From assembly GCF_001562275.1 (NCBI RefSeq), contig NZ_CP014304.1, positions 4,588,001-4,652,000 of the forward strand: a DNA stretch of 64,000 nucleotides, given 5' to 3'. The notes beneath the pieces are model-generated. The model was not told where the DNA came from. It ran no database searches and was given only the letters and a program-made list of their open reading frames with translations. The stretch's first letter is position 1. Each line of letters begins with the position of its first letter. This document shows, one piece after another, positions 8,550 through 16,677 of this stretch. The stretch is from Hymenobacter sp. PAMC 26628 (GTDB lineage: Bacteria > Bacteroidota > Bacteroidia > Cytophagales > Hymenobacteraceae). Made by a program: the position numbers and the translations under genes.

Positions 8550-9068
8550 ATGTCCGTCGACCCCAACAACCGCCCCATCCGCGTCATCAACGACGACACC
8601 ACCGATGAAGAAATGCGCGCTGGCCACCACATCCCCAACGCCGACCCGCCCAAGAACGAGGCGGCCCGCGGCGGCTTCGGCAACCGCGACGGCAAGCAGG
8701 GCTTCGGCTCCGACACGGCCGGTGGCTCGACGGCCCTCGGCGTGAACGAGGACGCTGATTCGATGAGCCCGCCCGCCGATAACATGCGCTCGGACGACGA
8801 AGGCCGCAACGCCCGCGCCGACCAAGACCTGCCGGCCCTCGAAACCTACAACGACGACCCCGACCTAGTGGCCGTGCACAACCCCGGCGGCCCCGTGGAC
8901 GAGCTCGACGCCGATGACCGCCGCAAAGGGCCCGACGAGATGGAAAACCCCAAGTCGCGCGTGGGCATGGGCGAAATGGAGCCCAAACCTATCCAGCCCA
9001 TCACCGGCACCGATACCAACGCCGAACTGACCGACTTTAACGCCACTGACACGGCCATCGACCAGTAG
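8550..9068 (+). CDS. Small acidic, disordered hypothetical protein, 172 aa
   Basis: The product starts MSVDPNNRPIRVINDDTTDE and is almost free of hydrophobic stretches. It is rich in D, E, N, P and G (ADPPKNEAARGGFGNRDGKQ, MSPPADNMRSDDEGRNARAD). Composition predicts an intrinsically disordered, cytoplasmic protein. An upstream in-frame extension back to 7434 is an antisense shadow of rsmI and lnt. The ATG at 8550 follows a plausible leader. I recognise no family. A second small acidic gene of similar style follows at 9181, and the two may form a pair. Confidence 0.65.
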   Translation: MSVDPNNRPIRVINDDTTDEEMRAGHHIPNADPPKNEAARGGFGNRDGKQGFGSDTAGGSTALGVNEDADSMSPPADNMRSDDEGRNARADQDLPALETYNDDPDLVAVHNPGGPVDELDADDRRKGPDEMENPKSRVGMGEMEPKPIQPITGTDTNAELTDFNATDTAIDQ

Positions 9069-9180
9069 CCTTTTCGTTGCCAGTTGCTTGTTGTCAGTTA
9101 TTAGTTTTTTTACTGGACGGCCGGATAACTGACAACGAGCAACTGTCAATTACTCTTTTCTCACCTAACTCACTTCTGCC

Positions 9181-9387
9181 ATGCCTACCCACCACAACAA
9201 CCAGAAGGACAGCGAGAACCCCGACAAGCGCAACCTCGAAGGCCACCCCAAGGCCGACGCGCTGCCGGTGGACGATTTCAGCGAAACCGAGGAAGACCAG
9301 TTGGAACAAGATGCGCTGGATGCCGGCACCACACACCCCAACCGCGGCCACGACAAGCCCAGCATCGACAAGACGGCCTACGATTAG
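9181..9387 (+). CDS. Small acidic hypothetical protein, 68 aa
   Basis: The product begins MPTHHNNQKDSENPDKRNLE and contains DDFSETEEDQLEQDALDAG. It is acidic and hydrophilic, with no signal or membrane segment. It follows the 172-aa acidic gene by 112 bp in the same direction and is itself followed by a rho-independent terminator, so the two probably share a transcript. No family recognised. Confidence 0.55.
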   Translation: MPTHHNNQKDSENPDKRNLEGHPKADALPVDDFSETEEDQLEQDALDAGTTHPNRGHDKPSIDKTAYD

Positions 9388-9411
9388 TATTGCCTTTCCA
9401 AGTATAGAAAG

Positions 9412-9440
9412 AGCCTCGCCCTACCCGGCGGGGCTTTTTT
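9412..9440 (+). terminator. Rho-independent terminator
   Basis: AGCCTCGCC (9412-9420) pairs with GGCGGGGCT (9427-9435), followed by a run of T (9435-9440). It lies 24 bp after the stop of the 68-aa gene. Confidence 0.75.
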
Positions 9441-9506
9441 GTCATTCCGAGCGCAGCGAGGAATCTGGGGGCCCTAGTTCAGATTCCTCGCTGCGCTCGG
9501 AATGAC
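9441..9506. repeat. Perfect 27-bp inverted repeat (REP-like)
   Basis: The left arm at 9441-9467 starts GTCATTCCGAGCGCAGCG. The right arm at 9480-9506 is its exact reverse complement, separated by 12 nt containing GGGGCCC. It sits immediately after the terminator T-run. This palindrome type, read as HSERSEES in translation, is widely dispersed in intergenic DNA of many bacteria. Confidence 0.75.
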
Positions 9507-9540
9507 ACGTTGCACGCGGAATACCTGCGGCGGAATCACC

Positions 9541-11046
9541 CTACCCAATCAACTCCGCCACGATTTTGGCTGAGAGCAAGCACAGCGGAATGCCACCGCC
9601 GGGGTGCACCGAGCCACCGCAGAAGTACAGCCCGTCGAGCCGGCCCGAGAAGTTGGGGTGGCGCAGGAAGGCCGCCAGCGGGTTGTTGCTAGAGCTGCCG
9701 TACAGGGCCCCGCCGGACGACGAGGTATCGGCGGCAATGCCCGGCGGCGTCCAGATTTTTTCGGCTTTGATGAGCGGCTCGATGGCCACGCCCAGGGCCC
9801 CGGACAGCCGGGCCAGCACGAGGCGGCGCGTTTTCTGGGTGAGGGCGTCCCAGTCTTGGCCTTCGTCGTGGGGCACGTTCACCATCACGAACCAGTTTTC
9901 GTGGCCGGCCGGGGCGTCGGCGGGCGTTTTTTTGGAGGTGACGTTGACGTACACCGTCACGTCGTCGGCCACGGTTTTGCCCTCGAAAATGGCCTTGAAC
10001 TCCTGTTGGTAATCGTTGGAAAAGAAGATGTTGTGCAAGTCCAGCTCCGGGAATTCGCGGGCGATGCCCCAGTAGAAAATCAGCGCCGACGACGAGCGGG
10101 GCTGGGCCAGGGTGCGCTCGGGCGCGGGTTGGGTGGGCAGCAGGCGGCGGTAGGTAGGCATTACGTCCATGTTGCTCACCACTAGGCCGAAATCGTACAC
10201 GTCCTGGGCCGTGCGCAGGCCCGTGATGTGCTTATCGGCCACCAAAATCTCCTTCACCGGCTCATTGAACCGGAACTGCACCCCAAATTCTTCGGCCAGC
10301 CGGTGCAGGCTTTCGGCAATGGCGTAGATGCCACCCACGGGGTAGAACGCGCCAATGCCGTGCTCGAGGTGCGGAATCATGCTCAGCGTGGCGGGGGCCT
10401 GGTACGGGTCGGAGCCGTTGTAGGTGGCGTAGCGGTCGAAGAGCTGCACCAGGCGCGGGTCAGCGAAGGCTTTGGCGTGGCGCTGGTGCATGGTGCCGAG
10501 CAGGCCCAGCGCCGGCAGGGCCCCCACGGCCTTCAGGGTTTCGGGGCTGAGGTAGGTACCGGCCTTGTGCAGCGACTTGTGCAAAAACGTGCCCGCCGTG
10601 GCGTCGTACGCCCGGCCGCTGCGCGCCAGAAACTGCGTGACGGCGGCAGCCGGGGCCCCCAGCTTCTCCTCCACTTCGGCGGCAAACTTATCGGCCTCGG
10701 CCCAGGCCGCCAGGCGGGTGCCATCGGCGAAAAAGTAGTTGGTAATCGGGTCCAGCCGCTCGTAGCGGAAGTAGTCGGCCGGCGCGCGGTGGGCCAGTCG
10801 GAACACGTCATCCACCAGCTGCGGCAGCGTGAAGAGCGAGGGCCCCGCGTCGAAACGGTAGCCGCCGGACAGCTCAAACTGGTGCATTTTGCCGCCAAAC
10901 GAGGGCCCCGCCTCGAACACCGTGACGGCGTGCCCCGCCACGGCCAGCCGCGCGGCCGCGGCCAGCCCCGCCACCCCCGCCCCGATGACGGCCACGGGCT
11001 GTTTAATGTCCGCTGCTTTTTGCCGTTTTGCTTCCGTTTGTTTCAT
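9541..11046 (-). CDS. Carotenoid desaturase (CrtI/CrtD family)
   Basis: The 501-residue FAD-dependent oxidoreductase begins, after a short basic lead, with the dinucleotide-binding fold VAVIGAGVAGLAAAARLAVA and then FEAGPSFGGKMHQFEL. The C-terminal signature is YFCGGSVHPGGGIPLCLLSA. It should introduce double bonds into a carotene or hydroxycarotene at the membrane, consistent with the pink or red pigments of this group. The VHPGGGIPLCLLSAKI ending is, as I recall, shared by both phytoene desaturases (CrtI) and 1-hydroxycarotenoid desaturases (CrtD) of Bacteroidota, so I leave the symbol open. No crtB or other carotenoid gene is adjacent. Confidence 0.88.
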   Translation of the reverse strand: MKQTEAKRQKAADIKQPVAVIGAGVAGLAAAARLAVAGHAVTVFEAGPSFGGKMHQFELSGGYRFDAGPSLFTLPQLVDDVFRLAHRAPADYFRYERLDPITNYFFADGTRLAAWAEADKFAAEVEEKLGAPAAAVTQFLARSGRAYDATAGTFLHKSLHKAGTYLSPETLKAVGALPALGLLGTMHQRHAKAFADPRLVQLFDRYATYNGSDPYQAPATLSMIPHLEHGIGAFYPVGGIYAIAESLHRLAEEFGVQFRFNEPVKEILVADKHITGLRTAQDVYDFGLVVSNMDVMPTYRRLLPTQPAPERTLAQPRSSSALIFYWGIAREFPELDLHNIFFSNDYQQEFKAIFEGKTVADDVTVYVNVTSKKTPADAPAGHENWFVMVNVPHDEGQDWDALTQKTRRLVLARLSGALGVAIEPLIKAEKIWTPPGIAADTSSSGGALYGSSSNNPLAAFLRHPNFSGRLDGLYFCGGSVHPGGGIPLCLLSAKIVAELIG

Positions 11047-11084
11047 CCAAACACGAACAAATTATTGCGCCAATGGATAAGCCT

Positions 11085-11537
11085 TCACAAAGAAATTATG
11101 CGCGCAACGGTAGCACTGGTCAGGTCAAACTTCAGTGATTTGGGACGATAAATTGGACTCTCAATGCCAATTATTAGTTGGTCATCAAATTCTTCCAACT
11201 GCAATACGCTAAATTTTTCTTCAAAAAGGATCAACTCACAACGGGTTATTGCGACGACTCCGAGGCAAGCTTTACGCCCGCCGGACAAAGACAATTGCCA
11301 TATGGGTAAGGCCACGTAGTTGCCCTGCCGCTGCCAAACCGGTGGGCCGCCGCAAGTCTCGTGCAATAGCACTTCTGTACCGTCTGGCCGCACCCAAAAG
11401 CAGGGCCCCGATAAGGGACCACCCATGGCTATTTCGGTCAAACTTTCCGTTTCATAGCGCAGGTATTGCAACCCATCGGGTGCATAAAATTGCCTGCTGT
11501 CGCCAGAAAAATCCCACGGACTGGCGAAGGTTTTCAT
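11085..11537 (-). CDS. Hypothetical protein, ~150 aa
   Basis: Starting at the ATG at 11537 the product is MKTFASPWDFSGDSRQFYAP and so on; a start three codons upstream is equally possible. It has a predicted beta-rich character (YLRYETESLTEIAMGGPL, LLHETCGGPPVWQRQGNYVA, IWQLSLSGGRKACLGVV) and no signal peptide or membrane helix. It begins 18 bp after the end of rlmI in the same direction, so it is probably cotranscribed. Its base composition is less GC-rich than its neighbours. I do not recognise the family. Confidence 0.6.
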   Translation of the reverse strand: MKTFASPWDFSGDSRQFYAPDGLQYLRYETESLTEIAMGGPLSGPCFWVRPDGTEVLLHETCGGPPVWQRQGNYVALPIWQLSLSGGRKACLGVVAITRCELILFEEKFSVLQLEEFDDQLIIGIESPIYRPKSLKFDLTSATVARIISL

Positions 11538-11554
11538 TGCTACCACCTGGGCTA

Positions 11555-12754
11555 CTATTCCACGGCCAGCACCAGCCCTTTCAGGTACGCGCCTTCCGGG
11601 TGGAAGAGGCTGACGGGGTGGTCGGCGGGCTGGGTGAGGCGGTGCAGGATGCGGGCGGGGCGGCCGGCTTCGATGGCGGCGGCCAGCACCGCCCCTTCAA
11701 ATAGCTCCGGGCTAACCACTTGCGAGCAGCTGAACGTGAAGAGCAGCCCGCCCGGCGCCAGGTGCGCAATGCCCGAGGCGTTGAGGCGCTTGTAGCCCAT
11801 GAGGGCGGCGTGGCGGGCCCCCATGTGCTTGGCGAAGGCGGGCGGGTCGAGCACGAGCAGGTCGTACTCGGCGGGGTGGTTTTTGAGGAAGCCGAGCACG
11901 TCGTCGGCGTAGGCGGCGTGGCGGTCGGCGTGGGGGGCCAGGGCGGCGTTGCGCTCGGTGAGGGCAATGGCCTTTTTGCTGGAATCGACGGAGTGCACAA
12001 CCTCGGCCCCGGCGGCCAGCGCATACACCGAGAAGCCACCCGTGTAGCAGAACGTGTTGAGCACGCGCCGGCCAGCGGCGTAGCGGGCCAGCAGGGCCCG
12101 GTTATCGCGCTGGTCGATGAAGAAACCAGTCTTCTGGCCAGTTTCCCAGTCGATGGCAAACTGGTGGCCGTTCTCGGTCACGAGGTGCTCGGCGCCGGTG
12201 CTTTCGCCAAACAGGTAGCCGTTCTGGGCGTCGGGCACGGCGTTGCCGGGCACGGTTTCGGCGCTTTTGTCAAAGATGGCGCGCAGCTTATCGCCGAACA
12301 CAACGCGCAACGCGTCAGCTATTTCGGGGCGGGCGCGGTACATGCCCACGCTGTGGGCCTGCACCACGGCCACGTCGCCGTACACGTCGATGATGAGGCC
12401 GGGCAGGCCGTCGCCCTCGGCGTGCACCAGGCGGAACACGTTGGTGTCGGCCGCGCCGGTCAGGGCTAGGCGCTGGCGCAACTGGTAGGCATTGCCCAGC
12501 TTCCGCACCCAGAAATCGGGCGTTGGCAATTCAGACTCGGTGCCAAAATCGAGCATGCGCACGGCAATGGAGCCGCCGCCCGAAAAGTGGCCCACGCCCA
12601 GCAGCTCGCCGTCGGCGGCTTCTACGCGCACGGCATCGCCCTCGCCCGCGTCGCCCCGGAGGCGGGCAATGGCCCCCGAAAACACCCAGGGGTGGCGGCG
12701 GCGCAAGGAGTGGTCTTTTCCGTTTTTGAGGACGATGGTGGCAGGAGTTAGCAT
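11555..12754 (-). CDS. rlmI: Class I SAM-dependent rRNA methyltransferase, RlmI-like
   Basis: The 399-residue product has an N-terminal PUA-type RNA-binding domain (LKNGKDHSLRRRHPWVFSGA), a linker domain and a Rossmann methyltransferase. Motifs include KTGFFIDQRDNRALLARYAA, RVLNTFCYTGGFSVYALAAG (SAM-binding) and LLVLDPPAFAKHM (catalytic DPPxF). FTFSCSQVVSPELFE carries the Cys expected for m5C enzymes. By family it should methylate C1962 of 23S rRNA. A -7 box lies 7 nt before the ATG. Confidence 0.92.
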   Translation of the reverse strand: MLTPATIVLKNGKDHSLRRRHPWVFSGAIARLRGDAGEGDAVRVEAADGELLGVGHFSGGGSIAVRMLDFGTESELPTPDFWVRKLGNAYQLRQRLALTGAADTNVFRLVHAEGDGLPGLIIDVYGDVAVVQAHSVGMYRARPEIADALRVVFGDKLRAIFDKSAETVPGNAVPDAQNGYLFGESTGAEHLVTENGHQFAIDWETGQKTGFFIDQRDNRALLARYAAGRRVLNTFCYTGGFSVYALAAGAEVVHSVDSSKKAIALTERNAALAPHADRHAAYADDVLGFLKNHPAEYDLLVLDPPAFAKHMGARHAALMGYKRLNASGIAHLAPGGLLFTFSCSQVVSPELFEGAVLAAAIEAGRPARILHRLTQPADHPVSLFHPEGAYLKGLVLAVE

Positions 12755-12761
12755 AGGCCCG

Positions 12762-12769
12762 CAAAGTTA
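12762..12769 (-). promoter_or_regulatory. TAnnTTTG -7 box of rlmI
   Basis: The minus strand reads TAACTTTG, ending 7 nt before the rlmI ATG (12752-12754). A TTG triplet lies 15 nt further upstream (12785-12787), short of the usual spacing. The placement implies a very short or absent leader. Confidence 0.5.
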
Positions 12770-12837
12770 CGGCCTGTCCTGTGCCAACTTCGCGGCGCCG
12801 CTTTCCGCTCTTGGTTTCACCGTTCTTGCCCTTTGCC

Positions 12838-13314
12838 ATGCCCGCCCGCGTTGCCATCATCGACTTCGAGCCCGCCCACCAGCCCGCCTTCCGGGCCCTG
12901 AACCACGCGTGGATTTCGCGCTACTTCACCCTGGAAGCACCAGACCACCAGGTGCTCGACGAGCCGCAACGCTACGTGCTGGACCCGGGCGGCCACATCC
13001 TGATGGCGGTTTACAACGACGAAATCGTGGGCACCTGCGCGCTCATCAAGGAGCACGGCGGCGTGTACGAGCTGGCGAAAATGGCCGTGGCGCCCGCCGC
13101 CCAGGGCCTGGGCATCGGCTGGGCCCTGGGGCAAGGCATTCTGCAAAAAGCTCGGCAATTAGGCGCGCACCGCGTCGAATTAATCTCTAATTCGACACTT
13201 GTGCCAGCCCTGGCGCTCTACGAAAAGCTCGGTTTCCGGCACGTGCCGCTGGCGCCCACGCCCTACCAGCGCGGCGACGTGCGGATGGTGCTGGACCTGC
13301 CCGCCGCCGGCTGA
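12838..13314 (+). CDS. GNAT-family N-acetyltransferase
   Basis: The product is 158 residues from the ATG at 12838 (MPARVAIIDFEPAHQPAFRA). The acetyl-CoA binding motif A is clear: LAKMAVAPAAQGLGIGWALG (about residues 80-100), followed by ARQLGAHRVELISNSTLVPA and the C-terminal ALYEKLGFRHVPL. It should transfer an acetyl group to an amine; the substrate cannot be told. It is divergent from rlmI, and its stop codon is only 1 bp from the stop of the convergent SRPBCC-like gene. Confidence 0.88.
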   Translation: MPARVAIIDFEPAHQPAFRALNHAWISRYFTLEAPDHQVLDEPQRYVLDPGGHILMAVYNDEIVGTCALIKEHGGVYELAKMAVAPAAQGLGIGWALGQGILQKARQLGAHRVELISNSTLVPALALYEKLGFRHVPLAPTPYQRGDVRMVLDLPAAG

Positions 13315-13315
13315 G

Positions 13316-13756
13316 CTACCGGAACCAGCGCCGGTAAATGGGCTTGCGCCAGGCAAACTGCGCCCACATGGCTGGGTAAATCAGCACGTCCAGGGCCCTA
13401 AAAGCGGTACGGTACTCCAGGTTGTCCACGATGACGCTGCCGCCCCGGGGCCCCGGCTCGATGAGGTGGCGGTGCTTCCAGTAGCGCAGCGGCGGGGGCA
13501 GCAGCTGGCCCTCGTCCACGAAGTAGTGGGTGCCGTCGGGCAGTACCCCGTCGTCGGTGATGAGCGAAGTCCAAGGCAGCTTTTTGATGCCGGTATTCAG
13601 CTCAATTTCTACTACGTCGCCGGTGTGGCAGCCGTCGTAGCGCACCAGCTTCAGCTTCGGAAACGGCGGGGCCAGCGCCAAAAACAGCTCGCGGGTGAAG
13701 CCCGCCATTACTTGGGCGGGGCCCTGGCCCACGGCAGTACGGAGGATGACGCGCAT
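13316..13756 (-). CDS. SRPBCC-like ligand-binding protein, 146 aa
   Basis: The product starts MRVILRTAVGQGPAQVMAGF. It contains VEIELNTGIKKLPWTSLITD, YFVDEGQLLPPPLRYWKHRH and VIVDNLEYRTAFRALDVLIY, a strand pattern typical of the START/SRPBCC (coenzyme Q-binding-like) fold. No signal peptide is seen. It is convergent with the GNAT gene and precedes a large lipoprotein gene. The ligand is unknown. Confidence 0.7.
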   Translation of the reverse strand: MRVILRTAVGQGPAQVMAGFTRELFLALAPPFPKLKLVRYDGCHTGDVVEIELNTGIKKLPWTSLITDDGVLPDGTHYFVDEGQLLPPPLRYWKHRHLIEPGPRGGSVIVDNLEYRTAFRALDVLIYPAMWAQFAWRKPIYRRWFR

Positions 13757-13802
13757 GGATGTGCTTACGCCGGAGCCCCGGTTTGGTTGGCGGCCGGGGG
13801 CC

Positions 13803-15344
13803 CTAGCGCCAGTCGGGTAGGTTGCCGTCGGCGAAGAGCAGGGCGCGGTTGCGGCCGTCGGGGTCGGTCACCCACACGTCGGGGGCCGAGCGGGTGTCAT
13901 TGGCCGTGTTCACGAAGTAGAGCCGGAAGCCATCGGGGGCGTAGTGCGGATACAGGTCGTTGGTGCCCAGCTTCTTGCCGCTGCTGCTGGCGCTGCCGCC
14001 GCTGCCCGAGAGGTCCACCGCTGCCGAGCCGTCCAGCCGCTGCAAGTAAATGCGTGCGTCGAGCTGCCGGCCGCTGGCATCGTCGAAGCCGGCCGCGTCG
14101 TGGGTGTAGGCCACCGTGCGCCCATCGATGCTGAAAACGGGAGAATCGACGCGGCCGGGCAAGTTTCCTACCAGCGGTGCAAGGCCGCTGCCATCGGCGT
14201 TGCCGAGCAAAATTTCCGAGTCGAACACGTTGGGTCCCACGGTTTGCACCGCAATGCGGCCGCCGCCTTGGGCCGTCCAATCGCACTCGCGGAAGTGGCG
14301 GCCGGCGGGCGCGGTGGCAATTTGCACCAGGCCCGTGCCGTCGCGGTTCACGCGGTACAACTGGTCGTAGTGGGCGTACAGCAGCTGAGCCCCGTCCGGC
14401 GACCAGCAGTAGCCCACGCCGGCGTTGTTGTAGCCCTCGGCCGATAGCGTGGTGATGCGCCGCTTATTCGCGCCGTCGCGCCCCATGGTGTACAGCTGAA
14501 ATTGCCCCGTGGCGTTGGACGTGTAGGCCACCAAATCGAGGTTGGGGCTGAGCTTAGGGGCCGTTTCCACGAAGGCCGAGCTGGTGAGCTGTACCAGGTT
14601 GCCGCCCGTTTCGTTCGACGAATAAACGTCGGCGTTGCCGTTCACGGTGCGCACGAACAGGAAGCGGTTGTCGGGCAGGCCCTTGGTTTGGAAGCTCCAC
14701 ACGGGGCCCCGGGCGGTAGCCCCGCCGGGGTTGCGCACCGTCACCTGCCAGTAGTAGGTGGTGTTGAAGCGCAGGCCCGGGGCCAGCACCGTGGTGTCGC
14801 GGGCGTTGCTGAGCAGCGTGCGCTGGTTGAGGTTGTTGCTCTCGTAGAGCACCACGTCGTACTTGAGCGAGTCGCTTTTGAGGGCCCCGGCGGCCGGGTG
14901 CCAACTTAACTGCACATCGGCGGGCAGGCCAGTGGCGCCTACCGCGGGCGTGGGCCGCGTGGCCACGCCGGGCGGGGCTGTAGAGGCGGCTTTGTTGAGC
15001 AGCAGCACCACTGACTGCGTTTGGCCGTCCGTGATGGTGGCGCTGCCGGTGGTGGCGTCGTAGGTGGCGCGGCGGGCGGCCACGCTCACGGTGCCGGCGG
15101 GCACCGATGTGATGACGACCTGGCCCTTGGCATCGGTCACGAACGAACCGGTGGCGGGCGTGGTGCTCACGGCCACGTTGGCCAGCGGCTGGCTGGTGGC
15201 GCCGTCGAGCACCGTCACGGTAAGGGCGCCGTAGTAAGCAGGTTCAACTTGGGTGGGCTCGCAGGCGGCCAGCACCAGCAGACAGAAAAGCGCAAGCAAA
15301 AAACCGGGGCGGCGGCCCCGCTCAAAGCGTAGTAAAAAGGGCAT
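13803..15344 (-). CDS. Beta-propeller lipoprotein with carboxypeptidase-like and FN3-like domains
   Basis: From the ATG at 15344 the product is 513 residues with a lipobox (LLALFCLLVLAACEPTQ), so it is probably surface or periplasmic. A carboxypeptidase-regulatory-like domain follows (LTVTVLDGATSQPLANVAVS). Next comes an FN3-type segment (PAVGATGLPADVQLSWHPAA, FNTTYYWQVTVRNPGG), then TolB/WD40-like propeller blades (LSPNLDLVAYTSNATGQFQL, CWSPDGAQLLYAHYDQLYRV, YAPDGFRLYFVNTAND). It lies 25 bp downstream of csgH in the same direction, so it may be the last gene of the curli operon. A role in curli display or adhesion is a context inference only. Confidence 0.8.
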   Translation of the reverse strand: MPFLLRFERGRRPGFLLALFCLLVLAACEPTQVEPAYYGALTVTVLDGATSQPLANVAVSTTPATGSFVTDAKGQVVITSVPAGTVSVAARRATYDATTGSATITDGQTQSVVLLLNKAASTAPPGVATRPTPAVGATGLPADVQLSWHPAAGALKSDSLKYDVVLYESNNLNQRTLLSNARDTTVLAPGLRFNTTYYWQVTVRNPGGATARGPVWSFQTKGLPDNRFLFVRTVNGNADVYSSNETGGNLVQLTSSAFVETAPKLSPNLDLVAYTSNATGQFQLYTMGRDGANKRRITTLSAEGYNNAGVGYCWSPDGAQLLYAHYDQLYRVNRDGTGLVQIATAPAGRHFRECDWTAQGGGRIAVQTVGPNVFDSEILLGNADGSGLAPLVGNLPGRVDSPVFSIDGRTVAYTHDAAGFDDASGRQLDARIYLQRLDGSAAVDLSGSGGSASSSGKKLGTNDLYPHYAPDGFRLYFVNTANDTRSAPDVWVTDPDGRNRALLFADGNLPDWR

Positions 15345-15369
15345 AAAGCAGAAAAAAGAAGCCGCGGAC

Positions 15370-15732
15370 TTAACGAGGGGCGATTTGCACCGCCGAATCC
15401 TGCGCCAAGGTATGCCCTTGCAAATCAAACACCCGCAAGTGAATGCGATAAGTGTCCTGGGGGCCAGCGTTCACGCGGGTTTGCGACAGGGAAACTTCCT
15501 GCGCCGGGGCCACGTCAAACTCTCCCCGCTGGGTGTTCTGCGAACGGCCGCCGCTGCTTTCCCGCAGCAAGGCCAGCTCGTAGCGGTAGCGGGCGGCGGC
15601 GGGCCCCAGGTTACGGCAGTGGCCGGTTACGGTCAGTAAGCCGTCTTGCTGGTGCAGTTCAAGGCGCGCTTGGCACGGAATAATTGTTTCAGGGCGCTGC
15701 CAGGCCGCAAGCAAAAGGAATAAAAATATCAT
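15370..15732 (-). CDS. csgH: CsgH-like curli chaperone
   Basis: The product is 120 residues with a short hydrophobic N-terminus (MIFLFLLLAAW) and a beta-sandwich domain. Family-typical blocks are CQARLELHQQDGLLTVTGHC, YRYELALLRESSGGRSQNTQ and GEFDVAPAQEVSLSQTRVN. CsgH/CsgC-type periplasmic proteins keep curlin subunits from aggregating before export. It lies about 170 bp downstream of the second curlin gene in the same direction, fitting that role. The signal peptide is short, and a start a few codons away is possible. Confidence 0.82.
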   Translation of the reverse strand: MIFLFLLLAAWQRPETIIPCQARLELHQQDGLLTVTGHCRNLGPAAARYRYELALLRESSGGRSQNTQRGEFDVAPAQEVSLSQTRVNAGPQDTYRIHLRVFDLQGHTLAQDSAVQIAPR

Positions 15733-15903
15733 GGAACAAAGCGATTAAGATGACGTGAACACTCGGTAATAGGCTATTTTCCAATCAAACGACCTGATGC
15801 CCCGCAAGCCCTTGCGAAGCAAATCGGCTTCTGGGCCGTAAACCCGAGAGTGACCGGGTTACGCCAAGGCAGCCGGCCTACTTCGCTGCACGGCGAAGAA
15901 AAG

Positions 15904-16551
15904 TCAGTGCGCTATTTTGCCCTGCTCAATGGTCAGATTGATGCCGTTGCCCCGCATTTCTACCCCGTACCCTTTCGCCTGGGTCGTGGATTCGAGTTGC
16001 TTTAGGGTGTTGTTGGTGCCGTACTGCTTGATTTCGTAAGCGCGGTTGCTTTCCTGAATTTTGCTTTCCACGGTGTTGCCCTGGCCGTCCTGGGTCACGT
16101 TTACGGTGTTGTTGTCGCCCTTCACCAACCCCGTCAGTTTGTTGGCGGTCCCTTTCTGCATAATGGCAGAGGTATTTCCCTGGCCGTCCTGGGTGAAACT
16201 GGTCGTGTTGCCGGTGCCGTTTTGCGAAACGTATGCGCTGTTGGCGCCGGCCTGGGCGAGGCCCACCACATTGGCCGCGCCCACCTGCACCACGTAAGCT
16301 TGGTTGCTCAGTGTGGACAGGCTTTGCTGGTCAATGCGCGCGGCGTTGCCCGTGCCGTTTTGCAGCAGCGTGGCGGCGTTTTGCGCGCCACCCAGCGGCG
16401 CCCCGTCGCCCGGCAGCCGCTCCAAGCCGATGTCTTCCGCCAGCCGTACCCCGGCTGTAGCGGCTTCGCTGGCCGGGCGCTGCTGGGCCTGCGCCGCGGC
16501 TGTGCCGAGCGCCAGAGTTCCGGTGAGAGCAAGTGAAAATATTTGATTCAT
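15904..16551 (-). CDS. Curlin-type amyloid subunit, 215 aa
   Basis: The product has a signal peptide (MNQIFSLALTGTLALGTAAA, cleavage after AQAQ), then imperfect curlin repeats with the N-x-A-x-x-x-Q-x-G rhythm: LLQNGTGNAARIDQQSLSTL, YVSQNGTGNTTSFTQDGQGN, NTVNVTQDGQGNTVESK. It should be secreted through CsgG and polymerise on the cell surface. It is shorter than the other curlin gene upstream. Which of the two is the nucleator (CsgB) and which the major subunit (CsgA) cannot be decided from sequence, so no symbol is given. Confidence 0.85.
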   Translation of the reverse strand: MNQIFSLALTGTLALGTAAAQAQQRPASEAATAGVRLAEDIGLERLPGDGAPLGGAQNAATLLQNGTGNAARIDQQSLSTLSNQAYVVQVGAANVVGLAQAGANSAYVSQNGTGNTTSFTQDGQGNTSAIMQKGTANKLTGLVKGDNNTVNVTQDGQGNTVESKIQESNRAYEIKQYGTNNTLKQLESTTQAKGYGVEMRGNGINLTIEQGKIAH

Positions 16552-16598
16552 AAGTAATTATCTTAGGATTAGAAAGATAAGTGCCAGTAGCCAAATGG

Positions 16599-16638
16599 CC
16601 AAGTTCCGAAATTCTCAACTGAGACTTCCGGAACTTGG
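16599..16638. promoter_or_regulatory. Hairpin between the two curlin genes
   Basis: CCAAGTTCCG (16599-16608) and CGGAACTTGG (16629-16638) are perfect 10-bp inverted arms around a 20-nt loop, in the 126-bp gap between the curlin genes. There is no U-tract. It could be an mRNA-processing or attenuation structure that sets the ratio of the two subunits. Confidence 0.5.
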
Positions 16639-16677
16639 CGCATATGATTTACTGATTCTAGCCAGTCACTCCGACGC

